A stretch of 64,000 nucleotides of DNA from Hoeflea sp. BAL378 (GTDB lineage Bacteria; Pseudomonadota; Alphaproteobacteria; Rhizobiales; Rhizobiaceae). The stretch covers positions 19,267 to 83,266 of the forward strand of contig NZ_JRJG01000034.1 of assembly GCF_000759435.1 (NCBI RefSeq). Reading direction: 5' to 3'. Made by a program: the position numbers and the translations under genes. This document shows, in pieces, positions 40,267 through 51,713 of the stretch (position 1 is the first letter of the stretch; every line of letters begins with the position of its first letter). The notes beneath the pieces are model-generated. The model worked only from the letters and a program-made list of their open reading frames with translations, did no database searches and was not told the DNA's origin.

Positions 40267-41517
40267 GTGGGCGACAACATCCATCAGCCTCTGGGGCAGG
40301 ACCGCGGACCCGGCAAGCGCCCGGCCCCGCGGCCAAAACGCGCCTGGCTGGCGCCGGTCGCCACGGCGGCCGCGCTCTGCCTCGTGATCGGCGGCGCCGG
40401 CTGGATGGCGTTTTCGGGCGCCCGCATCACCACCAATCAGACCGCGATTGTGCTGCAGACCCCTGCCTCCGGGGACACGGAGACCGCGGACGAGAATCTG
40501 GCCGACGCGCCGGCCGAATTGGACAAGGCCGAGACCGCCGCCGTCGCCGAAGCCGCTGACGGGTCGCTCGCCAGCCAGCACGGACAGTCCGGTGCCGAGA
40601 TTTCCACCACGCTGGGCGAGAACGGCGAGGAGATCCTCAAGATCGCCCCGGCCACCCGCCCCGACAACCGGCCGGTGCTGCTGACCCCGCCCGGACGGAC
40701 CGGCCAGGACCCCCGCATGGCGCATCTGCCAGATCCGGCGATCGTCGAGGACACGGCGGAGGGCCCCCTGCCGGTGCGCGGCCCGAACGGCGAGCGGGCC
40801 TTCGACATCTACGCCCGGCCCTGGTCCGGCGCCCGCGGCGCCCGCGTCGCCATCATCGTCGGCGGCCTCGGCCTGAGCCAGACCGGCACGCAATACGCCA
40901 TCAAGACATTGCCCGAGGAAATAACCCTGGCCTTCGCCGCCAATGGCAACAGCCTGCAGCGCTGGATGCAGGAGGCTCGGCGCGCCGGGCACGAAATCCT
41001 GCTGCAGGTGCCGTTCGAGCCATTCGATTACCCGGCTAACGATCCCGGCGCAGGCACGCTGACGGTCGCCGCCGGAGCCGAGCAGAACCTCGACGATCTG
41101 CATGCGGCGATGGCCCGCATCACCAATTACACCGGCATCACCAATTTCATGGGCGGCCGCTTCCTGGCCGATCCCGATGCGCTGGAGCCGGTCATGCGCG
41201 ACATCGCCGGGCGCGGCATCCTGTTCGTCGATGACGGCACCTCGGCGCAGTCGCTGGCGGGCACTTTCGCGAAAACTCTCGGCATTCCCTTCGCCGCCTC
41301 CGATATGGTGCTCGACGCGACCCAGGAGCGCGGGTACATTCTGGCGAAACTTGACGATCTGGAGCGGACGGCCCGTCAGAACGGCATGGCCATCGGCGTC
41401 GCTTCCGCCTTTGACGTCAGCGTGGACGCCATCGCGGCCTGGGCCAACGAGGCCAAGGCGCGCGGTATCGAAATCGTGTCGGTCTCGGCGACCGCGGAAG
41501 ATCCGGAAAGACGATGA
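40267..41517 (+). CDS. Divergent polysaccharide deacetylase family protein
   Basis: A 416-residue protein with a single TM near the start (about 27-47), a Glu/Ala/Pro-rich periplasmic linker (50-180) and a C-terminal divergent polysaccharide deacetylase domain (about 190-405; [38 protein letters not shown]). The family (YibQ-like, DUF610) is found beside EnvC and CtpA homologues in many Proteobacteria, pointing to murein maintenance. GTG start at 40267; its ribosome site is weak. Its stop overlaps the rppH start (ATGA). Confidence 0.88.
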   Translation: MGDNIHQPLGQDRGPGKRPAPRPKRAWLAPVATAAALCLVIGGAGWMAFSGARITTNQTAIVLQTPASGDTETADENLADAPAELDKAETAAVAEAADGSLASQHGQSGAEISTTLGENGEEILKIAPATRPDNRPVLLTPPGRTGQDPRMAHLPDPAIVEDTAEGPLPVRGPNGERAFDIYARPWSGARGARVAIIVGGLGLSQTGTQYAIKTLPEEITLAFAANGNSLQRWMQEARRAGHEILLQVPFEPFDYPANDPGAGTLTVAAGAEQNLDDLHAAMARITNYTGITNFMGGRFLADPDALEPVMRDIAGRGILFVDDGTSAQSLAGTFAKTLGIPFAASDMVLDATQERGYILAKLDDLERTARQNGMAIGVASAFDVSVDAIAAWANEAKARGIEIVSVSATAEDPERR

Positions 41518-42065
41518 GAAGCAAGTCCAAGACCACCGGCAAACGGGGCCCCCTGAACCCCGCCGATCTCCCCTACCGGCTCTGCGTCGGCATCATGGTG
41601 CTCAACGGCGACGGCCTGGTCTGGGCCGGCCGCCGCATTTCCGAGGGCAACACCGAGTATGACGGCTCGCCGCAGCTCTGGCAGATGCCGCAGGGCGGCA
41701 TCGACGCCGACGAGGATCCCTACCGGGCCGCGCTCCGCGAGCTCTACGAGGAGACCGGCATGCGCTCGGTCGAGGTCCTCGCCGAGGCCCCCGACTGGAT
41801 CGACTACGACCTGCCCGAGCACATGATCGGCATCGGCCTCAAGGGCAAGTATCGCGGCCAGCGCCAGCGCTGGTTCGCGCTCCGCTTCACCGGCGACGAG
41901 ACGGAGATCCGCATCAACCCGCCTCCGGAAGGCAACAGCCCCGAATTCGACGCCTGGGAATGGAAGCCGATGGCCGACCTGCCCGGCCTCATCGTTCCCT
42001 TCAAGCGCAGGGCCTACGACCAGGTCGTGGCCGCTTTCGCCCATCTGGCGGGGAGCAGGCCATGA
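41514..42065 (+). CDS. rppH: RNA pyrophosphohydrolase
   Basis: 183 residues, a Nudix hydrolase. The Nudix box starts [17 protein letters not shown] and ends YEETGM, with all conserved G/E/R/E residues. [13 protein letters not shown] near the start and [10 protein letters not shown] after it are typical of RppH/InvA. It removes pyrophosphate from mRNA 5' ends, opening them to RNase E decay. Translationally coupled to the deacetylase gene upstream and to the racemase-like gene downstream (both ATGA overlaps). Confidence 0.95.
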   Translation: MRSKSKTTGKRGPLNPADLPYRLCVGIMVLNGDGLVWAGRRISEGNTEYDGSPQLWQMPQGGIDADEDPYRAALRELYEETGMRSVEVLAEAPDWIDYDLPEHMIGIGLKGKYRGQRQRWFALRFTGDETEIRINPPPEGNSPEFDAWEWKPMADLPGLIVPFKRRAYDQVVAAFAHLAGSRP

Positions 42066-42760
42066 AGCTGATCGGCCTGCTCGGCGGCATCGGCTGGGAG
42101 GCGACCGCGGCCTATTACCGGATGATGAACGACTGCATCCGCCGGGAGCTGGGGGACGGACGCTCGGCCCGGATCCTGCTGCACTCCATCGATGTCGGCG
42201 CCAGCCGGGATGCCGAGGGCGACCGGACCAGGCTCGATTCCGTCCTGGCCGAAGCCGGTCTCAGCCTCAAGGCCGGCGGCGCCGATTTCATGGTCATGGC
42301 CGCCAACCGCATGCACCAGGTGGCGGACCACATCAGCGAACTGGCCGGCCTCAGCCTGCTTCACATCGCCGACCCCGTCGGCGCCGAGATGAAGAAGGAC
42401 GGCTGCGCCCGGGTCGCGCTGCTGGGCTCGCGCCTGGCCATGGAGAGCAACTTCTTCAGCGACCGCCTGGCCCGCAGCTACGACATCTCCGTCATCACGC
42501 CCGATGCCGGACAACGGACGGAAATCGACAGGATCATCGTCGAGGAGCTCGAGCATGGCGTGCTCCGCACCGAATCCCGCGCCTTCGCCGGCGATGTCAT
42601 CGCCCGGCTGCGCGATCGCGGCGCCGAGGCGGTCATCCTCGGCTGCACGGAGATCACCATGATCGTTCCGCCCGACAGCGACGTCATCCCGGCCTACGAC
42701 GCCACCCGGCTGCACGCCCGCGCGGCGGTGAAACGGGCGATCGGAGGTTGTCATGGCTGA
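42062..42760 (+). CDS. Aspartate/glutamate racemase family protein with altered active site
   Basis: A 232-residue Asp/Glu racemase (YgeA-like): [19 protein letters not shown] start, second-half catalytic C195 in LGCTEITM. In the first half the residue before the conserved Asn should be Cys or Thr (as in CNTAH or TNTMH), but here it is A81 in [11 protein letters not shown], and R83 replaces Thr. One of the two acid/base residues is therefore missing, so true racemisation is doubtful; a one-base or binding function is possible. ATG overlaps the rppH stop by four bases. Confidence 0.85.
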   Translation: MKLIGLLGGIGWEATAAYYRMMNDCIRRELGDGRSARILLHSIDVGASRDAEGDRTRLDSVLAEAGLSLKAGGADFMVMAANRMHQVADHISELAGLSLLHIADPVGAEMKKDGCARVALLGSRLAMESNFFSDRLARSYDISVITPDAGQRTEIDRIIVEELEHGVLRTESRAFAGDVIARLRDRGAEAVILGCTEITMIVPPDSDVIPAYDATRLHARAAVKRAIGGCHG

Positions 42761-43283
42761 TCCCAAGGGCATCGCCGCGAGGGCGCTCTATCGCGAGACC
42801 GGCGCCGCCGACCGGGCGGCGATCCGGGCGCTGGAGGCCGAGGTCTATTCGAGCTCCATCGCCGCGGTGTCGGAGGCGCTGATCTCTGGGCCGGCGGAGA
42901 CGCTGTCGCTGGCGGCCGAGATCGAGGGACGCCTCGTCGGCCACATCCTGCTCACCCCGATCGCCGGTCCCGACCGGGCACTGGCGCTGGCGCCGCACGC
43001 CATCCTGCCCGCCTGGCGCGACATGCAGATCGGCACGGAACTGGTCCGCCACGCCCTGCGGATGGCGCGGGAGCGCGGCTGGCGCTCGGTCTTCGTCTAT
43101 GGCCAGCCCGATTACTACTGCCGCTTCGGGTTCAGGTCGCGGACCGCCGACGGCGCCGACGTCTCCTGGCAGGGTCCGCGCTTCCTGGCGCTCGAACTTG
43201 AGCCCGGCGCGCTGTCGGGCTGGAGCGGGCCGCTCGCCTATCCCGAGGCCTACCTGGCCGCGGCCAGGACCATAGCCGGCTGA
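42753..43283 (+). CDS. GNAT family N-acetyltransferase (YhbS-like)
   Basis: A 176-residue GNAT enzyme: AADRAAIRALEAEVY start, GHILLTPIAG, the acetyl-CoA loop ILPAWRDMQIGTELVRHAL (Q/R-x-x-G-x pattern) and VYGQPDYYCRFGFR, the YhbS-type signature. Substrate unknown. GGAGG lies six bases before the ATG at 42753, inside the racemase-like gene, which it overlaps by eight bases, so it closes a four-gene coupled cluster with the deacetylase, rppH and racemase genes. Confidence 0.88.
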   Translation: MADPKGIAARALYRETGAADRAAIRALEAEVYSSSIAAVSEALISGPAETLSLAAEIEGRLVGHILLTPIAGPDRALALAPHAILPAWRDMQIGTELVRHALRMARERGWRSVFVYGQPDYYCRFGFRSRTADGADVSWQGPRFLALELEPGALSGWSGPLAYPEAYLAAARTIAG

Positions 43284-43332
43284 AGCCGCGGCCAGTGGGC
43301 CGTCCGCCTTGTCATCCGGCCGAGACCGCATG

Positions 43333-43358
43333 AAAAAAGCGGCCCGCAAAGGCCGCTT
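43333..43358 (-). terminator. Rho-independent terminator of the F1 ATP synthase operon
   Basis: On the minus strand AAGCGGCC (43358-43351), loop TTTGCG, GGCCGCTT (43344-43337), then a run of T. A textbook terminator 30 bases past the atpC stop; it may also act on the opposite-strand GNAT gene. Confidence 0.92.
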
Positions 43359-43387
43359 GATATCGTCGTCATCTCTGTCAATGCGGA

Positions 43388-43795
43388 TCAGGCCGGAAGG
43401 ATGGCCCCGTTCAGCGTGGTGAGCTGGTCGAGATACTGCTGCGCCTTCTGCTTGCCCGAATCGGTGGTCGCGTCGTTGAAGTCCTCGCGCGCGTCCTGCA
43501 GGCGCCGGGCGAGATCGTCGCGGTCGATGTCTGCCACCGCCACGGCCGATTCGGCCAGAAGGGTGCAGCCGTCGGGAACGATGTCGGCAAAGCCGCCGAA
43601 CACCACGTAGCGCTCGCTCCTGCCATCCGCCATCACCACCGTTACCACGCCGGGCTTGATGGTGGTCATCGTCGGGGCGTGATGCGCCATCACCGTCATT
43701 TCGCCTTCCATGCCGGGAATGACGACTTCGGTCACGGAGGCCGACAGAAGCAGCTTTTCCGGGGATACGAGTTCAAAATTGAAGCTGTCAGCCAT
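43388..43795 (-). CDS. atpC: F1F0 ATP synthase epsilon subunit
   Basis: A ~135-residue protein with the epsilon beta-sandwich: FELVSPEKLLLSASVTEVVIPGMEGEMTVMAHHAP and the helical C-terminal hairpin shortened, as in alphaproteobacteria. It links rotor and catalytic head and inhibits ATP hydrolysis. The ATG at 43795 is chosen over a GTG three codons earlier because AAGTGA is better placed. Last gene of the operon. Confidence 0.95.
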   Translation of the reverse strand: MADSFNFELVSPEKLLLSASVTEVVIPGMEGEMTVMAHHAPTMTTIKPGVVTVVMADGRSERYVVFGGFADIVPDGCTLLAESAVAVADIDRDDLARRLQDAREDFNDATTDSGKQKAQQYLDQLTTLNGAILPA

Positions 43796-43873
43796 GACGT
43801 TCACTTTATCGCAGTGCTGTTTATGGGCGCCGCGCGGACCGGCCGGAGCCGGTTCGCGCGGGCAATTTCATGT

Positions 43874-45457
<1,584 letters not shown>

Positions 45458-46336
45458 TTAGAGCGCTTCCGCGCCCGAAATGATTTCAATGAGTTCCTTG
45501 GTGATCTGGGCCTGCCGCTGACGGTTGTAGCTCATCGACAGCTTGTCGATCATCTCACCGGCGTTCCGGGTCGCGTTGTCCATCGCGGACATTTTCGCAC
45601 CCATCTCACCTGCAACGTTTTCGAGCAGCGCCCTGAAGATCTGCACCTTGATCGAGCGCGGCAGCAAATCCTCGAGGATTTCCTCGGCGCCCGGCTCGTA
45701 GTCGTAGACCGCCGAGGCGGACCGGTCGGCGTCGGCCGAGCCGGCCGTGGCCGGGATCAGCTGCTGCGCGGTCGGAACCTGGCTGATGACCGACTTGAAC
45801 TCCGAATAGAACAGAGTGCAGACGTCGAAGCCGCCGGCCTCGAACAGGGTCATGACCTTCTCGGCCACCGTCTCCGCCTGGACGAAGCTCATCCGCTTGA
45901 CTTCGCGGAAGTCGACCCGCTCGATGATCAGCGAGGCGTAGTCGCGGCGAAGGATGTCGAAGCCCTTCTTGCCCACGCACAGGATCTTGACGGTCTTGCC
46001 GTCGGCCAGCAGCCGGCGGATGTGCTCGCGGGCGAAGCGGGCGATCTGCGAGTTGAAGCCGCCGCACAACCCGCGTTCGGCGGTGCAGACCACGAGCAGA
46101 TGTACGTCGTCCTTGCCGGTGCCGGTCATCAGCCGCGGCGCGTCGTCTCCGCTGCCCACGGCCTGGGCGATGTTGGACATCACCGCGGCCATGCGCTGCG
46201 AGTAGGGCCGTGCGGCCTCGGCCGCCTCCTGCGCGCGACGCAGCTTCGCCGCGGCGACCATCTGCATCGCCTTGGTGATCTTCTGCGTCGCCTTGACGGA
46301 GGCGATCCGGTTTTTCAGATCCTTGAGTGAAGGCAT
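45458..46336 (-). CDS. atpG: F1 ATP synthase gamma subunit
   Basis: 292 residues forming the rotor shaft coiled coil. [36 protein letters not shown] at the start (given here in part of a longer conserved helix), [13 protein letters not shown] in the middle, and [16 protein letters not shown] near the end are all canonical. Confidence 0.97.
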   Translation of the reverse strand: MPSLKDLKNRIASVKATQKITKAMQMVAAAKLRRAQEAAEAARPYSQRMAAVMSNIAQAVGSGDDAPRLMTGTGKDDVHLLVVCTAERGLCGGFNSQIARFAREHIRRLLADGKTVKILCVGKKGFDILRRDYASLIIERVDFREVKRMSFVQAETVAEKVMTLFEAGGFDVCTLFYSEFKSVISQVPTAQQLIPATAGSADADRSASAVYDYEPGAEEILEDLLPRSIKVQIFRALLENVAGEMGAKMSAMDNATRNAGEMIDKLSMSYNRQRQAQITKELIEIISGAEAL

Positions 46337-46363
46337 CCGTTATCCGTCCTCGGTCTGTTGCCC

Positions 46364-47892
<1,529 letters not shown>

Positions 47893-47893
<1 letters not shown>

Positions 47894-48453
47894 CAGCCAA
47901 CCTCTTTCAGTGTATGCTTAAGGGTGGAAAGTTTAGTGCGAAGCGATGAGTCTACCTGGCGCGAGCCGATCTTGACGATCAGGCCGCCCAGCAGCGACGC
48001 ATCCACCGTGACGTTCAGCGTCACGGTCTTGCCGGTCACGCTCGAAAGCGCGGCCATCAATTCTTTTTCCTGCGCCGCCGACAGCGCATGCGCGGTCTTG
48101 ACGTCGGCGTTCACTTCGCCGCGTTCGCGGGCGACGGTCTCATGATAGGACCGGATGATCTGCGGCATGGCGAAAAGCCGGCGGTTGCGGGCAACGACCT
48201 TGAGGAAGTTGCCGACCAGGCCGGTGATGTTCGCCTTGGCGATCAGCGCCACGATCGAGCGGGACTGATCCTCTGCGGAGAAGACGGGGCTTTCGACGAG
48301 CCGCCTGAGATCGGCGCTGTCGTCGATCATCGCCTGGAAACGGGTGAGATCCTTCGCCACGGCATCGACAGCCTTGGCCTCGGCCGCCAGCTCGTAAAGC
48401 GAGGACGCGTAGCGTTCGGCGACACCGGAAATATGATGGGAGTTATCTGCCAC
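47893..48453 (-). CDS. atpH: F1F0 ATP synthase delta subunit
   Basis: 186 residues: [21 protein letters not shown] at the start and the C-terminal [24 protein letters not shown] signature of OSCP/delta, the peripheral stalk cap that holds F1 to F0. It starts with GTG at 48453 and has a weak ribosome site. First gene of the atpHAGDC operon; F0 genes are elsewhere, as in other alphaproteobacteria. The ~250 bases upstream hold an extended -10-like TATGCT near 48597 but no clear -35. Confidence 0.95.
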
Positions 48454-48706
48454 GGGCGGGATTATCTCTCATTGGCATCCAAGAGCCTGCACTTGGCCGA
48501 AAGTCGGAAAGGCAAGACCTTGATTTTGTTGCGGTAACATTTGAGGCCTGAAAGCCCGAAAGCCTGTTTTTCCCCAAATGCGCGGTCCGTCTAGCATAGA
48601 GCGCCGGGACTCGCAACACGCGCCGCGCGGCATATCGCACCTGCTTTAGGATGAGGAGACGATTAACGGCGCCGCCGCGGCGGGGTTCCGGAGGACCGAT
48701 TGCGCG

Positions 48707-49096
48707 TCAGGCCAGCCCCAGCCCGTAGGCCAGCGCCGCCGCCGCCAGAATCGCCTCGATCGCCACCGAAACCAGATTGTAGCCGGTCAGTCCGCGATCC
48801 GACAGCATCGAGAGGATCCGCCCGAACGCGGTGAAGGCCCAGCCGGCGCCGAGCGCCAGGTAGATCAGCGGCTGCGCCAGCAGAAGCGCACACAGTCCGA
48901 CGCCCAGATAGAAGCCCGCCATGGTGCCGCGCGCCTCCGACAGCGCCTCGGGATGGTCCGCAGCGGTCTCGAGCCTGAGAATGCGGAACGACAGCCGCGG
49001 CGCCACCAGCAGCACCAGGCCGAAGGCCACCGTGACCACGGCCGCGCACCAGGCCAGCCATTCGCCCTGGGAGGTCGGCCAATAGAATTCGATCAT
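48707..49096 (-). CDS. DUF4345-like small membrane protein (possible phage-infection-related family)
   Basis: A 129-residue protein with four hydrophobic helices; APRLSFRILRL, ARGTMAGFYLGVGLCALLL and AFGRILSMLSDRG are the conserved parts. It resembles DUF4345-type proteins of rhizobia. From memory, a related Agrobacterium protein (AGROH133_08824) was linked to phage 7-7-1 infection; that assignment is not checked here. The ATG at 49096 matches the usual start MIEFYWPT. No partner genes. Confidence 0.75.
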   Translation of the reverse strand: MIEFYWPTSQGEWLAWCAAVVTVAFGLVLLVAPRLSFRILRLETAADHPEALSEARGTMAGFYLGVGLCALLLAQPLIYLALGAGWAFTAFGRILSMLSDRGLTGYNLVSVAIEAILAAAALAYGLGLA

Positions 49097-49225
49097 CCGC
49101 GTATCTCCGCTTCGCTTCGCCGGTGAGCCGGTCCTGGCCGCTCCCGCCCCCGCATAGCACGGGCACGGCGCGCGCCAAAGCCCCGCGCCGAAAGGACGGG
49201 CGCGGTTCCTGGAGAGGATCGTTCG

Positions 49226-50110
49226 TCACCGCGCATGCGCGAGCAGCCGGTCCTGGCGGGCGATCTTCCGCTCGCGGTTCATGATGTAGAACCCGCTCAG
49301 GCAGATGATCGAGGCGCCGCCCACGGTCCAGCCGTCGGGAATGTCGCCGAACACGAAATAGCCGAGCAGCACCATCCACAGAAGCTGGCTGTAGATGAAC
49401 GGCGCCACCTTGGAGGCGCTCGCCAGCCGGCTGGCCTTGACCAGCAGCGCATGGCCGCCCAGGCCGAACACGCCGAGGCAGGCCAGCAGCGCGGCGTCGG
49501 TCGCGGTGTCCGGCATCTGGCCATAGACCAGCGCCGGCGGCGCCAGCAGCACCGCGGCGAAGATGCTGGAATAGAACACCAGGCTGACCTGGCTTTCCTC
49601 CATCGCCAGCTTGCGGGTCAGGATCGCATAGAGCGAATGGGTGACCGCCGCCAGGATCGACCAGACCACGGCGGGCTGGAACACCTCGGTGCCGGGCCGC
49701 ACCACGATCAGCACGCCGACGAAGCCCACCATGATCGCCGACCAGCGGCGCAGGCCGGCCCATTCGCCGAGCAATGGCCCCGCCAGCGCGGTGACCAGCA
49801 TCGGCACGCAGAGAAAGATGCTCACCGTCTGCGCCAGTTGCAAATCGCGCAGCGCCAGGAAGTTGAACAGCGTCGTCGCCGGCAGCAGCAGGCCGCGCAG
49901 CACCTGCAGCGGCGCATTGTTCATCCGGTACATGTCCGCCTTGCGCCAGCCCTGGAAGGCGAAGAAGGAAATCACCGCGTGACTGAGAAAGCGGCACCAG
50001 ACCACGAACACCGCCGCATAGCCGATGGTCACCAGGTATTTGGCGGTGGTGTCGAGCGCCGCGAAGCCGGCGAAGGTGCCGAGCGCCAGCATCATGGCCA
50101 GCGGCGGCAT
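49226..50110 (-). CDS. DMT superfamily transporter (EamA)
   Basis: About 295 residues with ten predicted TM helices in two EamA repeats, the fold of drug/metabolite exporters. Conserved features: AALDTTAKYLV in TM1, FLALRDLQLAQTVSIF, GVLIVVRPG at the end of repeat one, and LGYFVFGDIPDGWTVGGASIICLSGFYI in the last helices. Substrate unknown. The ATG at 50110 is used; an in-frame GTG at about 50137 and further upstream codons are open, and no start has a strong ribosome site. Confidence 0.88.
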   Translation of the reverse strand: MPPLAMMLALGTFAGFAALDTTAKYLVTIGYAAVFVVWCRFLSHAVISFFAFQGWRKADMYRMNNAPLQVLRGLLLPATTLFNFLALRDLQLAQTVSIFLCVPMLVTALAGPLLGEWAGLRRWSAIMVGFVGVLIVVRPGTEVFQPAVVWSILAAVTHSLYAILTRKLAMEESQVSLVFYSSIFAAVLLAPPALVYGQMPDTATDAALLACLGVFGLGGHALLVKASRLASASKVAPFIYSQLLWMVLLGYFVFGDIPDGWTVGGASIICLSGFYIMNRERKIARQDRLLAHAR

Positions 50111-50321
50111 GGCCTCATGGTCGACATCATGCCGCACGGGGTGTCCGGGATCTAAGGATTTCAAGGGGGTGCTTTCTCTGGGGCTGCAGCCTGCGGCGCG
50201 CACGGCGCCTTGGCCAGGCTGCGGGATCGATCAAGGTCCCGGTGGCGCAAAGAGCGCCTGGCCAGGACAACGGCTTGCCCGCCGCCATCGATCCCCGACA
50301 TGGGTCCTCCCGGCGCGAACG

Positions 50322-51188
50322 TTAGTCAGCGCCGTCCCCAAAGGCAACCCCGTCGACCATCGCGCGGATCGCCTTTCCCGCATTGCGCGCCTCCACCTCC
50401 GATTCGCGCACCAGCGTGTCGAAATGCTCCGTGAGCGCGGCGATCTGGCGGCTGTCGCGGTAGACCAGGTAGAACTGGCCGACATAGACGGCGGCCAGCA
50501 GCCGCCCGAAGATCGACACCGGGGCGGAAAACACCTTCCGCGAATCATACAGATAGAGCCTGAGCGAGGGGTAGAGCCGGTCGCAGCGCTCGGCCATGAA
50601 CTCCACCTGCTCGGCGCGCGCGTCGCGGTCGAGCCCGTCCCAGTAGCCCTCGCCCCGGGCCAGCGAGCGGACCTTGTCGACGGCCACGCAGATCTCGTAA
50701 TCCGATCCCGGCGCGCGCAGCCAGTCGGTGGTCTCGCGCATCGCCCCGCGCGCCTGTTCCGGGGTCTTGTCCAGGAAGGCCGCATATTCCCATTCGAGCA
50801 CCGCTTCGGTCTTGAGAATGTCGGGCAGCGTCGCCGGCACGTGGCGGATCTTGTGGCCGGCGGCCTCGCGGTGCCAGGCGATGATCTGCTCGTCGGCGGG
50901 CGTGCGCCGCGCCGTCTCCATGCGGAAATTCGCCGACAGCACCTCGGCCGCCGATTCGGGCCGGTCCGACAGGCCGAGCAGCCAGTCGGCGCTCACCCCC
51001 AGCGCGCGCGCGCATTCCGCCGCCAGATGCGCATTGGGCAGGCGCACCTCGTCGGGCGCGAGCAACTGCGCGATGGTCGACCGGTCGACGCCCGCCGCCC
51101 GGGCGAGCGCGCTGCGGTTCATGCCGGCCTGGGCGAGCCGGGCCGCCAGCCGGAACCGAAACAGCTCTGCGCGATCGTTCTTGTGCAT
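50322..51188 (-). CDS. XRE-type helix-turn-helix regulator with a large C-terminal domain
   Basis: A 288-residue regulator: Cro/CI-like HTH (about 8-70; AGMNRSALARAAGVDRSTIAQLLA), then a ~200-residue domain with no recognised ligand family (YPSLRLYLYDSRKVFSAPVSIFG is a distinctive part). The ATG at 51188 gives the standard start; the much longer in-frame reading upstream covers the divergent DUF2061 gene and is rejected. Target unknown; the DUF2061 gene, 135 bases away on the other strand, is the nearest candidate. Confidence 0.82.
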   Translation of the reverse strand: MHKNDRAELFRFRLAARLAQAGMNRSALARAAGVDRSTIAQLLAPDEVRLPNAHLAAECARALGVSADWLLGLSDRPESAAEVLSANFRMETARRTPADEQIIAWHREAAGHKIRHVPATLPDILKTEAVLEWEYAAFLDKTPEQARGAMRETTDWLRAPGSDYEICVAVDKVRSLARGEGYWDGLDRDARAEQVEFMAERCDRLYPSLRLYLYDSRKVFSAPVSIFGRLLAAVYVGQFYLVYRDSRQIAALTEHFDTLVRESEVEARNAGKAIRAMVDGVAFGDGAD

Positions 51189-51323
51189 TGCTGACAATAC
51201 GCATGTCTGGTGATTTTTATCAACATCTGCGTGATTTTGCAGCGAAGAGCCCGAATTCCCGCGATCGCCCCGCAACGCTACAACACAGGCATCCAGAAGA
51301 CTTCCAACACACAGATCGCATCC

Positions 51324-51536
51324 ATGGACTCCCCTCTCAGAACCATCGTCAAAGCCCTGACCTGGCAGATCCTCGGGCTCATGACCACCAGCCTGATCGC
51401 CTGGCTGCACACCGGCTCGGTGCTGGGCGCGCTCACCTTCGCGCTGTCGACCTCGGCCACCGGCCTTGCCTTCTTCTTCGTCCATGAGCGGCTCTGGGCG
51501 CATATCGGCTGGGGCCTCGGCGGCCGCCGCGCCTGA
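51324..51536 (+). CDS. DUF2061 family membrane protein
   Basis: A 70-residue protein with two TM helices: SPLRTIVKALTWQILGLMTTS at the start and FFFVHERLWAHIGWG at the end are the DUF2061 hallmarks. These small inner-membrane proteins are sometimes next to sulfate assimilation genes; that is not so here. Function unknown. The ATG at 51324 is the family start. Confidence 0.88.
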   Translation: MDSPLRTIVKALTWQILGLMTTSLIAWLHTGSVLGALTFALSTSATGLAFFFVHERLWAHIGWGLGGRRA

Positions 51537-51713
51537 CCGCTCCGCGGCCGGCCGGCCCGGCTCCCGCGCTTCCGCCCCGACGGCCCGCGAGGACCCGCCC
51601 GGGCCAGGCGGTGACGGCGTCGGGTTGATGCTGCTCCCCATTGCCCTATTCTAGGCTCTCACGGCCAAGGGAAATCGCGCGGCCGGATCGAGTGCATCAG
51701 AATTGGAAGTTTC

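Noticed and set aside
51189..51641. Upstream in-frame extension of the XRE regulator
   Set aside because: It lies opposite the DUF2061 gene, is low complexity, and HTH regulators of this kind start a few residues before the HTH.
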